Shown one piece after another: positions 1 to 8,876 of a stretch of DNA of 42,005 bases (position 1 is its first letter; each line of letters starts with the position of its first letter). The notes under the pieces are model-generated. The model had not been told where the DNA came from. It saw only the letters and a program-made list of their open reading frames with translations, and searched no databases. Source of the stretch: Gammaproteobacteria bacterium (lineage in GTDB: Bacteria > Pseudomonadota > Gammaproteobacteria > DSM-16500); NCBI GenBank assembly GCA_013288125.1, contig JABDCN010000015.1, positions 1 to 42,005 on the forward strand, read 5' to 3'. The position numbers and the translations under genes are program-made.

Positions 1-1
1 T

Positions 2-3000
2 ACCGGCACTGGTGTAGGTGGAGCAGGTGCGTTATTTTCAAGTACGACAACGGATACATTATCAAACAATATTATACTCGCAGGCGGTGGTGCATCAGTT
101 GGTGGTGCAAATTCGCTTGTCTTAAATGGCATTATCAGTGAAAGCGGTATCAGTGTTTTGACTAAAGTAGGTGCTGGCATAACAACGCTTAGTAATGCAA
201 GCAATAGTTATACTGGTGGTACGACGGTGAGTGCAGGTACGTTAAGTGTGACGAACAAAGGTGCCTTAGGTACGACAGGAAACATTAATGTCAATGGCGG
301 CACACTGAGTCTTAATCTTGGTGGTAACACTTTATCAAACAATAGCGCGATGACATTTGCAGGCGGTGCATTAACAGATTCAACAGCGGCTAATACGACA
401 GATACTTTAAGTAATCCTATTTCACTTAACAACACAACAACGATTACATCAACAACAGCTAATGCTGCATTCAATCTTGCTGGCAGTATCACTGGAGCAG
501 GTGGAATAAACTCAGCAGGTAATGGTGATTTGATATTATCAAATGCCAATTCATACAGTGGTGCAACAAATATCACTAATGGTGTGTTCACAGTGGCAAA
601 TGTAGGTGGATTAGGAAACACAACAAGTACGACAGTTGCTTCTGGTGGAACATTAGAAATGAATTTCTCTGCAGGCACGCTGACTAACACCAATCAAATT
701 ACATTAAATGGAAATGGACAAGGCCTTGTTGGTGCATTGATAGGAACAGGTACAAATAATGTAGTAAATAACAATATCGTTTTGGCTTCTGATTCGAGAA
801 TAGGCGGCATTGGTACATTAACATTAAATGGAATTATTAGCGGCGCATTTAATTTAACAAAAGTAGGAACAGGTACTATTACATTAAATGGGAACAATAC
901 TTATGGCGGTGCCACAACACTGAATACAGGTACGCTTAGTATTGGAAATCCCAATGGATTAGGTAATTCTACCTCGACTACGGTGACGACAGGTTCTACA
1001 TTAGATCTTGCATTTAATAACGCAGCATTAAGTAATACAAATACATTATCTTTGAATGGAGGAGGGACAGGTGCTTTGACATTGAGTGGCAATAATATCA
1101 CGCTCAATAATCCGATTACACTGGCAGGCAATACAACTATTGCTGGTGCAGGATCAGGTACCATGACATTCGCAAATAATATTAATGGTGCATTTAATTT
1201 GACGGTGAATTTAACTAACGCAGGTCTGTCATTATCAACTGTTACATTGACCGGTATAACGAATAACTTGCAGGTTACTGCAAATGGAAATATTACACAA
1301 ACTGGAATATTGACTATACCAAATATTTCAAGTTTTAATGCTAGTGCGAATGCTATTACGCTGACTCAAGCGAATCAATTTGGCGGTGCAGTAACACTTT
1401 CAACTACTGGTGCAAACAATGCCACGATAAATAATGCTGCGGATTTAACACTAGGTGCTTCTAATGTAGGCGGAATATTAACAGCAACTTCTTCAGGTTT
1501 TATTTCATTATCAGGTTCACTAACAGCAGGCGGCATAGGCAATTCTCTTGTGTTGTCAGGTGCGGGATTTAATAACTCAGGTTCATTTTCACTAAATCCT
1601 GGCAGTAATGGTAGATTTCTTGTGTGGTCAAGTAATCCAAATCCCTTTGGCGGCAGTACACCAGATAATCGTGGTGGACTTGCTTATAACTTTAAACAAT
1701 ATAATGCAACTTTTGGTGTGACTACTGTGCAAGGAACAGGAAATGGATTTCTTTATACCTTGGCGCCTACGATTACACCATCATTAACGGGGACGATTTC
1801 AAAAACGTATGATGCGACTAATACGGCTTCCTTGACGGGCCATTATGCGAGTACGGGTACAGTCGATGGTGATACAGTGACATTTAATCCATCAACAGGA
1901 ACCTATGCGACAATCAATGTGGGTAATGGTATTAATGTTTCTGTATCAGGCATTACGATTGCTAGTGCAACGAATGGCGCAGCGACAGTGTATGGTTATG
2001 CTTTAGCAACAAATAGTGCCAGCACCAATACAGGTGTTATTACACCAGCTTCATTAACAATTAGTTCAAACAGCGGTCAAACAAAAGTATATGGTACGGA
2101 TGATCCTGCTTCAGCTGCGACAGCTTATTCCGTTACCTCTGGCACATTATTTGGGAGTGATACGCCAACAGGTTCCATGGGACGCGCTGCGGGAGAAAAT
2201 GTCGGTAATTATAATTTCTTACAAAATACGGTGACGATAAATGATGGTAATGGTGGCAATAATTATAATCTAACGTTTAATGGATTGAGTAATCCATTTC
2301 ACATTACACAACGACCATTGACAGGAAGTATTGCTGATCAAAATAAAACTTATGGTACGAATGATCCTGCATTAAATGGAATTACTGTCACGTTGGGAAA
2401 TGTGGTGAATCGATCTGTGACAGATATCAATGGTAATGTAACTAATATTAATGATACGGGAAATGTGCAAACAACACTTGCTTCATTAACGAGAGTAGCT
2501 GGAGAAACGGTTAATGGAGGTCCGTATGCTATTACAGCTGCGACTTTCAATGCATTATCGGGTAGTGCATCAGGAAATTATAGTGCGCCTGTTTTTACAG
2601 GATCACCAAAGTTATCGATTGATCAAGCTTCATTGACCGTACAAGCAAATCCTGAAACTAAAGTAGTAGGTACACCTGATCCCGTATTGACTTATTCTGA
2701 CAATGGTTTGGTGGATAATAGTGTTACGAATTGGATGGGAGGTGTGACTAATATTAACGATAGTTTAACGGGCCAACTGAGTCGTGTTCCTGGACAAAGT
2801 GTTGGTACTTATCCCATTACGATTGGTACGTTAGCAGCTGGCGCAAATTATAATATGAATTATGTTGGTTCATTTTTAACGATTACTTCTGGACCGGTAC
2901 CACCACCTGTGCCGCCAGTACCACCACCAACGCCAGTTTCTTTATTTAGTCTTGCGCCTTACCAAGTTGTATTTCCCATTAATTTTAATTCACCGTTGAA

Positions 3001-3121
3001 AAATGTGCTGAATTTGGAATCGGATGAAGATGTTTTTATCAATACGGTCATTTCTAACATGATAGAAAATTATCATGCTTGTATTAGCGTGGATCAGGAT
3101 ATTACTATTTGCGGGGAATAA
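2..3121 (+). CDS. C-terminal part of a TPS (filamentous haemagglutinin-like) exoprotein, 5' end outside window
   Basis: The frame is open from base 2 to the TAA at 3119-3121 and gives 1039 residues with no initiation site of its own; the TTG at 158 is only an internal codon. The first 400 or so residues hold three PATR-type repeats (motif like NTYGGATTLNTGTLS). A YDG domain (ISKTYDATNTASLTG, about residues 596-680) follows, then three MBG-type Ig-like domains (each starting around KVYGTDDPA, KTYGTNDPA or KVVGTPDPV, about 686-963), a proline-rich linker (about 964-980) and a 58-residue tail. The tail contains the only cysteines, at 1027 and 1037. There is no autotransporter beta-barrel, so export by a separate TpsB pore is inferred. 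The protein is probably a surface adhesin. Composition is extremely rich in T, S, N and G, as is usual for beta-helical passengers. The family call is firm; ligand and function are unknown. Confidence 0.85.
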   Translation, partial: TGTGVGGAGALFSSTTTDTLSNNIILAGGGASVGGANSLVLNGIISESGISVLTKVGAGITTLSNASNSYTGGTTVSAGTLSVTNKGALGTTGNINVNGGTLSLNLGGNTLSNNSAMTFAGGALTDSTAANTTDTLSNPISLNNTTTITSTTANAAFNLAGSITGAGGINSAGNGDLILSNANSYSGATNITNGVFTVANVGGLGNTTSTTVASGGTLEMNFSAGTLTNTNQITLNGNGQGLVGALIGTGTNNVVNNNIVLASDSRIGGIGTLTLNGIISGAFNLTKVGTGTITLNGNNTYGGATTLNTGTLSIGNPNGLGNSTSTTVTTGSTLDLAFNNAALSNTNTLSLNGGGTGALTLSGNNITLNNPITLAGNTTIAGAGSGTMTFANNINGAFNLTVNLTNAGLSLSTVTLTGITNNLQVTANGNITQTGILTIPNISSFNASANAITLTQANQFGGAVTLSTTGANNATINNAADLTLGASNVGGILTATSSGFISLSGSLTAGGIGNSLVLSGAGFNNSGSFSLNPGSNGRFLVWSSNPNPFGGSTPDNRGGLAYNFKQYNATFGVTTVQGTGNGFLYTLAPTITPSLTGTISKTYDATNTASLTGHYASTGTVDGDTVTFNPSTGTYATINVGNGINVSVSGITIASATNGAATVYGYALATNSASTNTGVITPASLTISSNSGQTKVYGTDDPASAATAYSVTSGTLFGSDTPTGSMGRAAGENVGNYNFLQNTVTINDGNGGNNYNLTFNGLSNPFHITQRPLTGSIADQNKTYGTNDPALNGITVTLGNVVNRSVTDINGNVTNINDTGNVQTTLASLTRVAGETVNGGPYAITAATFNALSGSASGNYSAPVFTGSPKLSIDQASLTVQANPETKVVGTPDPVLTYSDNGLVDNSVTNWMGGVTNINDSLTGQLSRVPGQSVGTYPITIGTLAAGANYNMNYVGSFLTITSGPVPPPVPPVPPPTPVSLFSLAPYQVVFPINFNSPLKNVLNLESDEDVFINTVISNMIENYHACISVDQDITICGE

Positions 3122-3144
3122 TGATTTTATTTTTTTGACGGAAT

Positions 3145-3642
3145 CTACGGCGGCCAACGATGGACAGGATCAATAAATAAATTGATGACGCGCAATTTAC
3201 CTTCTTTTACTGTTTTATTATCGTTTAACAAACAAAAGTTATAGTGAAAATCTTTATTTTTATAAAAAGCATTGCTTAATTTACCCACTAAATTAATTTC
3301 TCGTTTGAGCGGGTCAGAATAAGCATTTAAGGTGCCATTTGGGACAACAAGATCAACGCGTTGATTATGTTCTAATGTGACAAGAAATTGTTGAACGGTA
3401 AAATGACCTGTACTTCTGCTTGGTGCGCTGCCGAAATATAAAATATGAGGATGTAAACGTTCAAGCACAAGTTGATAACATCCCGCTTTATTTTTAATGG
3501 GAAGTATTGAGCCTGAGTTAGCTTGCTGTAAAAAAAGTAGTTTGACGGAAGTATCATGATGAGGAATGCAGGCTTTAGCATAAGCAGAAGATAAAAAAAC
3601 AAAACTCATGAGGCATAGAAAATATTTACTAATGGTCTTCAT
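3145..3642 (-). CDS. Secreted protein of unknown function
   Basis: A 165-aa protein with a clear Sec signal peptide (MKTISKYFLCLMSFVFLSS, cleavage probably after AYA near residue 22). The mature part is about 143 residues with three cysteines and no motif I recognise. Its ATG overlaps the TGA of the upstream membrane-protein gene by four bases (ATGA), so the two are translationally coupled and probably act together. It ends 23 bases from the stop of the convergent exoprotein gene. Periplasmic or extracellular location is inferred from the signal peptide; no function can be assigned. Confidence 0.75.
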   Translation of the reverse strand: MKTISKYFLCLMSFVFLSSAYAKACIPHHDTSVKLLFLQQANSGSILPIKNKAGCYQLVLERLHPHILYFGSAPSRSTGHFTVQQFLVTLEHNQRVDLVVPNGTLNAYSDPLKREINLVGKLSNAFYKNKDFHYNFCLLNDNKTVKEGKLRVINLFIDPVHRWPP

Positions 3643-4889
3643 GTCGTTGCTCCAAATGTAATTCTATCATCAAAGTCAGTCTCTTCAGAATAGTCAGCTT
3701 CTTCTGAATCACTTTCAGATTGAGAAGAGTTGCTAGAAGAAAATAAATTGAATATAGGGCTAACCTGTATTATTTGATGGCGTGCATTTTCTCTAGGAGC
3801 AGTATTGATAGAAGGATGTTCTTGATCGATTGGACTAATTAAGGGTCTTATTTCACCGGCGGCTTGTTCATTTTCATCTTCATGAATTTCAGGGATGGCA
3901 GGTTCGGGATTATTATTAGGATCATTATCATTGGCTGGCATCGTATAATTAACACTTAATCCTGCAATAAACGCTGAAAAAAGAGAAATGAGTCCGACTA
4001 AATAAATCGCTAGATTATCGAATGTTTTGTAATTTTCTAAATCTTGATCAAGACAGAAAAGAATTGAAAGTAAAGGCATATCAATTAAACGAAAAGTTCT
4101 TAATAACATAGAAGCAGCGGTTGTATAGTAATAACCTTGTTCATGCAGGATAGATAATGCACCAGCGAAAATACAAACACCAATCGAAATGTTAAGTGTT
4201 AAATCAGTATAAGGCCAATCATTTTTATGTTCTGCATCGAAGAAAAGATCAGCCATCATAGCGATGAAACCATCTACAGCGGAAGCAAGACCAGCAATGG
4301 TTGAGATAGCTTCAAGAGAAGCTGCAATTTTTGCCATCATTGCATTATTTGGCATGGCACGATGTAATGCTGGCCAAGAAGGTCGAGCAGGATAATTGAT
4401 ATCAAAAAAACGTAAAGCAGGTCGAATAAGCGGCGTACCAGAGAAAATGATAAAAGGATATTTAGCTGCATTGGGCCAATGAAGTTGGGCGATCGATACA
4501 GCAGTACTTCCAACATTAAAGCTTGTTTTTGCTGCGTTAACAATCATATCTACTATTTCATCTTTCAGTAGAGGTTTATTTTTCAAACATAAACTGAGTT
4601 GTGTAGCTGCGAAATAACTGGTAGGAATGAGAAGAGCACATAAACCGCCAAAGTTAAACATGCGATTGCCATAATCTCTGTAAAAAGCATTTAAAAACCT
4701 AGTGAGAGCGCTTGTATCATTAAATTGCAGCTGTGCATTTTCACAAGTGTAGGTATCTTGTGTTTCTTGTGATGCAAATTGCATCCAAATATTAACGGTT
4801 AATCCGCCCACGCCTACATATAGTCCCAACAGTTTAAAGCCTGTTTGGGCGACATATTTTTTATCTATCGGTTCATAATGTGTGAGCAT
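3639..4889 (-). CDS. Multi-spanning membrane protein with acidic, serine-rich C-terminal tail; unknown function
   Basis: A 416-aa protein that I do not recognise. Hydrophobic segments lie at roughly 12-38, 75-100, 183-216, 230-249 and 290-311, and the C-terminal 90 residues are hydrophilic. The tail has a run of Ser, Glu and Asp (SQSESDSEEADYSEETDFDD) close to the end. Glu-rich stretches near the C-terminus resemble the E-block of Legionella Dot/Icm substrates, but this is only a compositional resemblance. It is the first gene of a two-gene unit; its stop overlaps the start of the following secreted-protein gene. A possible -10 (TATAAT on the minus strand, 4916-4911) lies upstream without a convincing -35. 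Confidence 0.7.
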   Translation of the reverse strand: MLTHYEPIDKKYVAQTGFKLLGLYVGVGGLTVNIWMQFASQETQDTYTCENAQLQFNDTSALTRFLNAFYRDYGNRMFNFGGLCALLIPTSYFAATQLSLCLKNKPLLKDEIVDMIVNAAKTSFNVGSTAVSIAQLHWPNAAKYPFIIFSGTPLIRPALRFFDINYPARPSWPALHRAMPNNAMMAKIAASLEAISTIAGLASAVDGFIAMMADLFFDAEHKNDWPYTDLTLNISIGVCIFAGALSILHEQGYYYTTAASMLLRTFRLIDMPLLSILFCLDQDLENYKTFDNLAIYLVGLISLFSAFIAGLSVNYTMPANDNDPNNNPEPAIPEIHEDENEQAAGEIRPLISPIDQEHPSINTAPRENARHQIIQVSPIFNLFSSSNSSQSESDSEEADYSEETDFDDRITFGATT

Positions 4890-4933
4890 GTTATTTTAGT
4901 GATCATAATTATTATAATGGAACTTATTGTACA

Positions 4934-7120
4934 CTAAATTTCGTGATTTAACACGCTCAAATGTTCAGCTAATTTCGTTAATCGCTTATTTTCTTGGTTA
5001 TTATTGACTGCAATATGAACAGCTTTTTTACTGCCCAATAAAATGACTAAACGTTTGCCACGTGTTACACCCGTATATAAAAGATTTTTGGCTAACATTA
5101 AATAATGTTGTGTTGATACAATGATGATCACAATAGGAAATTCAGACCCTTGGCTTTTATGTATACTAATCGCATAAGCCAAACTCAATTCATCTAATTC
5201 ATTAAATTCATACTCAACAATTTTATGATCAAACGCAATTTTGACGACTGCTTTATCTAAATCGATATGCGCAATAAAGCCAATATCACCATTAAAAACA
5301 TCTTTATCGTAATTGTTAACGGTTTGTATGACTTTATCACCAGGGGAATAGGTGAGACCAAAACGAGAAATTTTGGGTTGTGCTTCTCCATTTAATGCTT
5401 GTTGTAAAACACTATTTAAAGCAATTGTACCTAATTGACCGCGATTCATGGGTGTAAGAATTTGAATATCTGTTATGGGATTGCAAGGCATAAAAGATGG
5501 AATACGTGTGGTAACAAGCGTTAATAATTGTTGTTGTATTTCATCTGGCGAATCAGCATAAATCGTAAAGAAATCACTGAGTGCGCTATCATTAGGTAAA
5601 GGTAATTCACCTGTATTAATGCGATGTGCATTTAATATGATATGAGAATTTGCGGCTTGTCGAAATATTTCTGTTAATTTAACGGTAGGAATAATGTTGG
5701 AACGAATCATATCCATTAAAATAGCACCCGATCCCACAGAAGGTAATTGATCAACATCACCAAGAAAAAAAACAGCAGCATGATCAGGCACGGCTTTCAG
5801 TAAATGATGCAATAATAAAATATCAATCATGGATGCTTCATCAATAATGAGAACATCAATGGGTAATGGATTCGTATCATCATGTTTGAATGAACGTGTT
5901 TCAGGATTAAATCCTAATAAACGATGAATAGTTTTCGCTGTTAATCGCGTCGATTCTGCTAATCGTTTAGCTGCTCTTCCTGTTGGTGCGCACAACGCAA
6001 CACTTAATCGTTTTGCTCTCATCATATAAAGCATGCTGTTTACAATCGTTGTTTTACCAACGCCTGGGCCGCCTGTGATGATCATTACTTTATGCTGCAA
6101 GGCAATTTCTATTGCTTGTTTTTGTGAATCCGCTAATTGTAATTGTGTTTTTTCTTCAACCCAAGGAATCGCTTTCATGACATCGATTTCACCCCAAGGT
6201 AATTTGCCTTGTAATAATCTTATTAATTCTTGCGCGGCAGATAATTCAGCATGATAAAAAAGAGCAGGAAAAATAGCCGTTTCCTCTTCTAGCTGATCGA
6301 TAATAAGATGTTGCTGACTCACTTCTTTATTGATGGCTTCTTGAATAATAGAAGCATCGATTTCTAATAACTCACTGCATTTTTCAATTAAGGCTTCATG
6401 ACGTGCTGCACAATGACCTTGTTGACAATGTTCTTGTAAAACATGATGTATGCCGGCTTGTGCTCGATGAATAGATTGTTTTTCAAATCCTAAACGCATT
6501 GCAAGTTCATCTGCAGATTTAAAACCAATACCTTGTACATCAAAAGCTAATTGATAAGGATTTTCTGTGATTTTATCTTTTGCGCGATCGCCATAGGTTT
6601 TATGGATGCGTACTGCTTTATTGACGCTCATGCCATAAGACTGCAAAAATACCATGGTATTTTGTATGGATTGTTGTTGTGACCAAGAAGCGATAATTTG
6701 TTTTTTTCTTTTTTTTCCTATGCCAGGTAATGTCGCTAATTTTTCAGGTTCTTTATCTAAAACAGCAAAGACTTGATCACCGAATGCATTAATTAAAAGT
6801 TTTGCGGTATGAGGCCCAACACCTCTAATCATGCCAGAAGCTAAATATTTTTCCATACCAGCAAGCGTGTGAGGTAAAACGGCTTGAATAGGATGACTAG
6901 ATTTAAATTGTTTGCCATAAGTTTTATCTCTTTGCCAGGTACCTTCACATTCAATGGTTTCACCGACCGCAATATTGAATGCTTGGCCGACAATGGTGAT
7001 TAAGTCAGGGTAGCCATCGACTTGAACACGTAAAACAGAAAATCCATTTTCAGGATTGTGGAAGGTGATACGTTCGACGGTACCTTGAATTTTTTCTGTG
7101 TTTTCGGTGGTAGGTTGCAT
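4934..7120 (-). CDS. recD2: ATP-dependent 5'-3' DNA helicase RecD2
   Basis: A 728-aa SF1B helicase of the RecD2/TraA type, the RecD-like enzyme that acts without RecBC. The N-terminal OB-like part begins with GTVERITFHNPENGFSVLRV. A helix-hairpin-helix region follows (SGMIRGVGPHTAKLL and LATLPGIGKKRKKQI, about 95-160). The helicase core has Walker A GGPGVGKTT (about 349-357), Walker B LIIDEASMID (about 425), GDVDQLPSVGSG, TEIFRQA, the UvrD-type AISIHKSQGSEF and LLYTGVTRGKR near the end. Length and motif order match the family. The ATG at 7120 is followed directly by the OB-type start. It is a housekeeping DNA repair and recombination gene with no obvious link to its neighbours. Confidence 0.95.
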   Translation of the reverse strand: MQPTTENTEKIQGTVERITFHNPENGFSVLRVQVDGYPDLITIVGQAFNIAVGETIECEGTWQRDKTYGKQFKSSHPIQAVLPHTLAGMEKYLASGMIRGVGPHTAKLLINAFGDQVFAVLDKEPEKLATLPGIGKKRKKQIIASWSQQQSIQNTMVFLQSYGMSVNKAVRIHKTYGDRAKDKITENPYQLAFDVQGIGFKSADELAMRLGFEKQSIHRAQAGIHHVLQEHCQQGHCAARHEALIEKCSELLEIDASIIQEAINKEVSQQHLIIDQLEEETAIFPALFYHAELSAAQELIRLLQGKLPWGEIDVMKAIPWVEEKTQLQLADSQKQAIEIALQHKVMIITGGPGVGKTTIVNSMLYMMRAKRLSVALCAPTGRAAKRLAESTRLTAKTIHRLLGFNPETRSFKHDDTNPLPIDVLIIDEASMIDILLLHHLLKAVPDHAAVFFLGDVDQLPSVGSGAILMDMIRSNIIPTVKLTEIFRQAANSHIILNAHRINTGELPLPNDSALSDFFTIYADSPDEIQQQLLTLVTTRIPSFMPCNPITDIQILTPMNRGQLGTIALNSVLQQALNGEAQPKISRFGLTYSPGDKVIQTVNNYDKDVFNGDIGFIAHIDLDKAVVKIAFDHKIVEYEFNELDELSLAYAISIHKSQGSEFPIVIIIVSTQHYLMLAKNLLYTGVTRGKRLVILLGSKKAVHIAVNNNQENKRLTKLAEHLSVLNHEI

Positions 7121-7160
7121 AATGTCCTTAGTATAGATTTTAATTTTCGTCTTATGCGCT

Positions 7161-7249
7161 GTCGTCCCGCGGCTTGTTCGCGGGATCCAGAGAAGCTACG
7201 CGATTTTTGTTTATTATTTCTGGATCCCGCGGACAAGCCGCGGGACGAC
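7161..7249. repeat. GC-rich inverted repeat, family C
   Basis: Arms of 30 bases at 7161-7190 and 7220-7249 pair with a single mismatch; the outer part reads GTCGTCCCGCGGCTTG and the inner end GGATCCAG. The loop is 29 bases and AT-rich. It lies between recD2 and queF, both on the minus strand, in a 152-base gap. The GC content is far above that of the surrounding genes. It is probably a dispersed REP- or MITE-like element that may also act as a transcription terminator; only one copy is in the window. Confidence 0.85.
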
Positions 7250-7272
7250 GAGCCTGAGTATAATCCTAACCT

Positions 7273-8112
7273 TCATTGCCGACATAACCTCATATTCGGA
7301 ATCCTACTCCACTCAACCGGTTGTGAAGAACGATACGAATTAATATCTAAACCGCCGCGTCTCGTTGAGCGTCCATACACAATTAACTCCGAAGGCTTAC
7401 AATAAGTATTAATTTGCATGAAAATTTTTTCTACGCATTGTTCGTGAAATTCATTGTCATTTCTAAATGAAACAATATAGCGTAACAAACTTTCATGATT
7501 AATTTTCTTACCGGTATAAGTTATTTGTACACTGCACCAATCCGGTTGATTGGTCACAAGACAATTAGATTTGAGCAAATCTGAACAAAGCGTTTCAGTG
7601 ATAACTTCATTTTCAGTCTGTAAAAAAGCAGGATTAGCGTGATAAGTCGAACAGGGAATATCTAATTGATCGATACAAATGCCTTGAAACGCAGAATAAA
7701 TTTCTTCTTTATTAAAAAGCGAAACAGGAATTAATTTAACATGAATAAAATCTGTTTCCAAGCGTTCTTTTAAATCTTTTTCAATCACTTTTGTTACTTC
7801 ATCAATATCATGAAACATAGTATTGTTCAGCGAATTGAAATAAAGTTTCATTGATTTTGATTCGATGATATTAATGGAATCGCATTTGATGGTGATCACT
7901 GCCACTGCGACGATGGGTTTACCTTTTTGATTTAACCATGAAACTTCATAATGGTTCCAGATATCAAAACCAAAAAAAGGTAATGTTTGAGTAACACCAA
8001 TTGCGTCTCTATTTTTTTTGCGGGGGATAGGAAAAAGTAATTGAGGGTCGTATTGATTAACATACTCAGTTTTTTTCCCTAATACGGGATGATCAATCGC
8101 AATATTACTCAT
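7273..8112 (-). CDS. queF: NADPH-dependent 7-cyano-7-deazaguanine (preQ0) reductase QueF
   Basis: Reduces the nitrile of preQ0 to the amine of preQ1 in queuosine biosynthesis; cytosolic. The start chosen is the ATG at 8112 (MSNIAIDHPVLGKKTEYVNQ), preceded by AGAGGA; a longer reading to 8145 would start without homology. The 279 residues match the long, two-domain QueF of gammaproteobacteria. Visible motifs are ESKSMKLY (84-91, NADPH side), the nucleophile Cys184 in SNCLVTNQPDW and the proton donor Asp191. No preQ1 riboswitch was seen upstream. A perfect-looking palindrome begins 17 bases before the start codon, so the promoter must lie within or beyond it. Confidence 0.95.
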   Translation of the reverse strand: MSNIAIDHPVLGKKTEYVNQYDPQLLFPIPRKKNRDAIGVTQTLPFFGFDIWNHYEVSWLNQKGKPIVAVAVITIKCDSINIIESKSMKLYFNSLNNTMFHDIDEVTKVIEKDLKERLETDFIHVKLIPVSLFNKEEIYSAFQGICIDQLDIPCSTYHANPAFLQTENEVITETLCSDLLKSNCLVTNQPDWCSVQITYTGKKINHESLLRYIVSFRNDNEFHEQCVEKIFMQINTYCKPSELIVYGRSTRRGGLDINSYRSSQPVEWSRIPNMRLCRQ

Positions 8113-8129
8113 TTTGATTCCTCTCTTTA

Positions 8130-8188
8130 GGGGGCAGGCTTGCACAATTGCACATTGTCACAATGTGCAATTGTGCAAGCCTGACCCC
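8130..8188. repeat. Palindrome with GGGGTCAGGCTTG tips, family D copy 1
   Basis: Arms at 8130-8157 and 8161-8188 (28 bases, one mismatch) are separated by only TCA. The tips read GGGGTCAGGCTTGC; the inner halves read ACAATTGCACATTG and its complement. It sits in the 148-base gap between the divergent queF and glutathione S-transferase genes. The same 14-base tip with a different inner sequence occurs at 15438-15496. The tip resembles REP elements mobilised by REP-associated Y1 transposases, but no such transposase is in the window. Confidence 0.9.
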
Positions 8189-8260
8189 ATTCTTTTTGTT
8201 GGTTTTTACACGGCAGATACAGTATCATCTTTCAACATTTTTTCATAGGAGTGAGGTAAG

Positions 8261-8875
8261 ATGAAGCTCTATTATAGTAAAGGCGCATGTTCATTAGCCG
8301 TTCGTATTCTTCTTCATGAAATGGGTATTCCCTGCGAATTTGAATTGGTTAATTTGCAAACAAAAAAAACAGAAAAAGGGGAAGATTTTCTTGCCATTAA
8401 TCCTAAAGGCGCTGTACCTACACTCAAACTAGATACAGGCGAAATATTAACGGAAAATGGTGTGATTCAACAATATTTAGCAGACAAACATCACGCGACT
8501 AAATTATTTCCGCCAAATACGCAGTTTGACCATTATCAAGTACTCGAATGGATGAATTACGTTGCTACCGATTTACATAAAAATTGCAGCCCTTTATTTA
8601 ATCCCAACATACCTGCTGAATTAAAAGAAAAAATGTTTGTCCCTTATCTTAGAACTAAATTTGATTATGTTGATAAACATCTTAAAAATCGTAATTATTT
8701 AGTTGGAAATTCTTTTACGCTGCCTGATGCCTATTTATTTACTGTTGCAAGATGGTTGCCGCATTTTGGTATTGATAGAAAATCCTGGCCGCATTTATCT
8801 CGATTTTTTGAAGCCTGTAAAGAAAAGAAATCAGTGCTGCAAGCATTGAGTGAAGAACAATTGTCGGCTGATTAA
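8261..8875 (+). CDS. Glutathione S-transferase (beta-class-like)
   Basis: A 204-aa cytosolic GST. The N-terminal thioredoxin fold (MKLYYSKGACSLAVRILLHE) has Cys10 at the position used for glutathione binding in bacterial beta-class enzymes. The cis-proline segment is NPKGAVPTL and the glutathione-contacting turn is LTENGVIQQYL. The alpha-helical C-terminal domain (about 87-200) carries the GNSFTLPDAYLF element. A good ribosome binding site (GGAGTGAGG) precedes the ATG. It is followed without a gap by an MFS transporter, so the two form an operon. The substrate is unknown. Confidence 0.92.
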   Translation: MKLYYSKGACSLAVRILLHEMGIPCEFELVNLQTKKTEKGEDFLAINPKGAVPTLKLDTGEILTENGVIQQYLADKHHATKLFPPNTQFDHYQVLEWMNYVATDLHKNCSPLFNPNIPAELKEKMFVPYLRTKFDYVDKHLKNRNYLVGNSFTLPDAYLFTVARWLPHFGIDRKSWPHLSRFFEACKEKKSVLQALSEEQLSAD

Positions 8876-8876
8876 G

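Noticed and set aside
208-1164. Three open frames on the minus strand inside the left exoprotein gene (and similar ones at 39822-41900)
   Set aside because: They are antisense to repetitive Thr/Ser/Asn/Gly-rich coding sequence, which leaves the complementary frame open and gives Val/Pro/Leu-rich translations without start signals.
7058-7405. Plus-strand open frame of 115 codons across recD2 start, the palindrome and queF end
   Set aside because: It overlaps two well-supported genes and the repeat, and has no recognisable product.
8113-8260. preQ1 riboswitch upstream of queF
   Set aside because: The leader is taken up by the family D palindrome and shows no preQ1 aptamer pattern; the palindrome tip recurs at an unrelated site.
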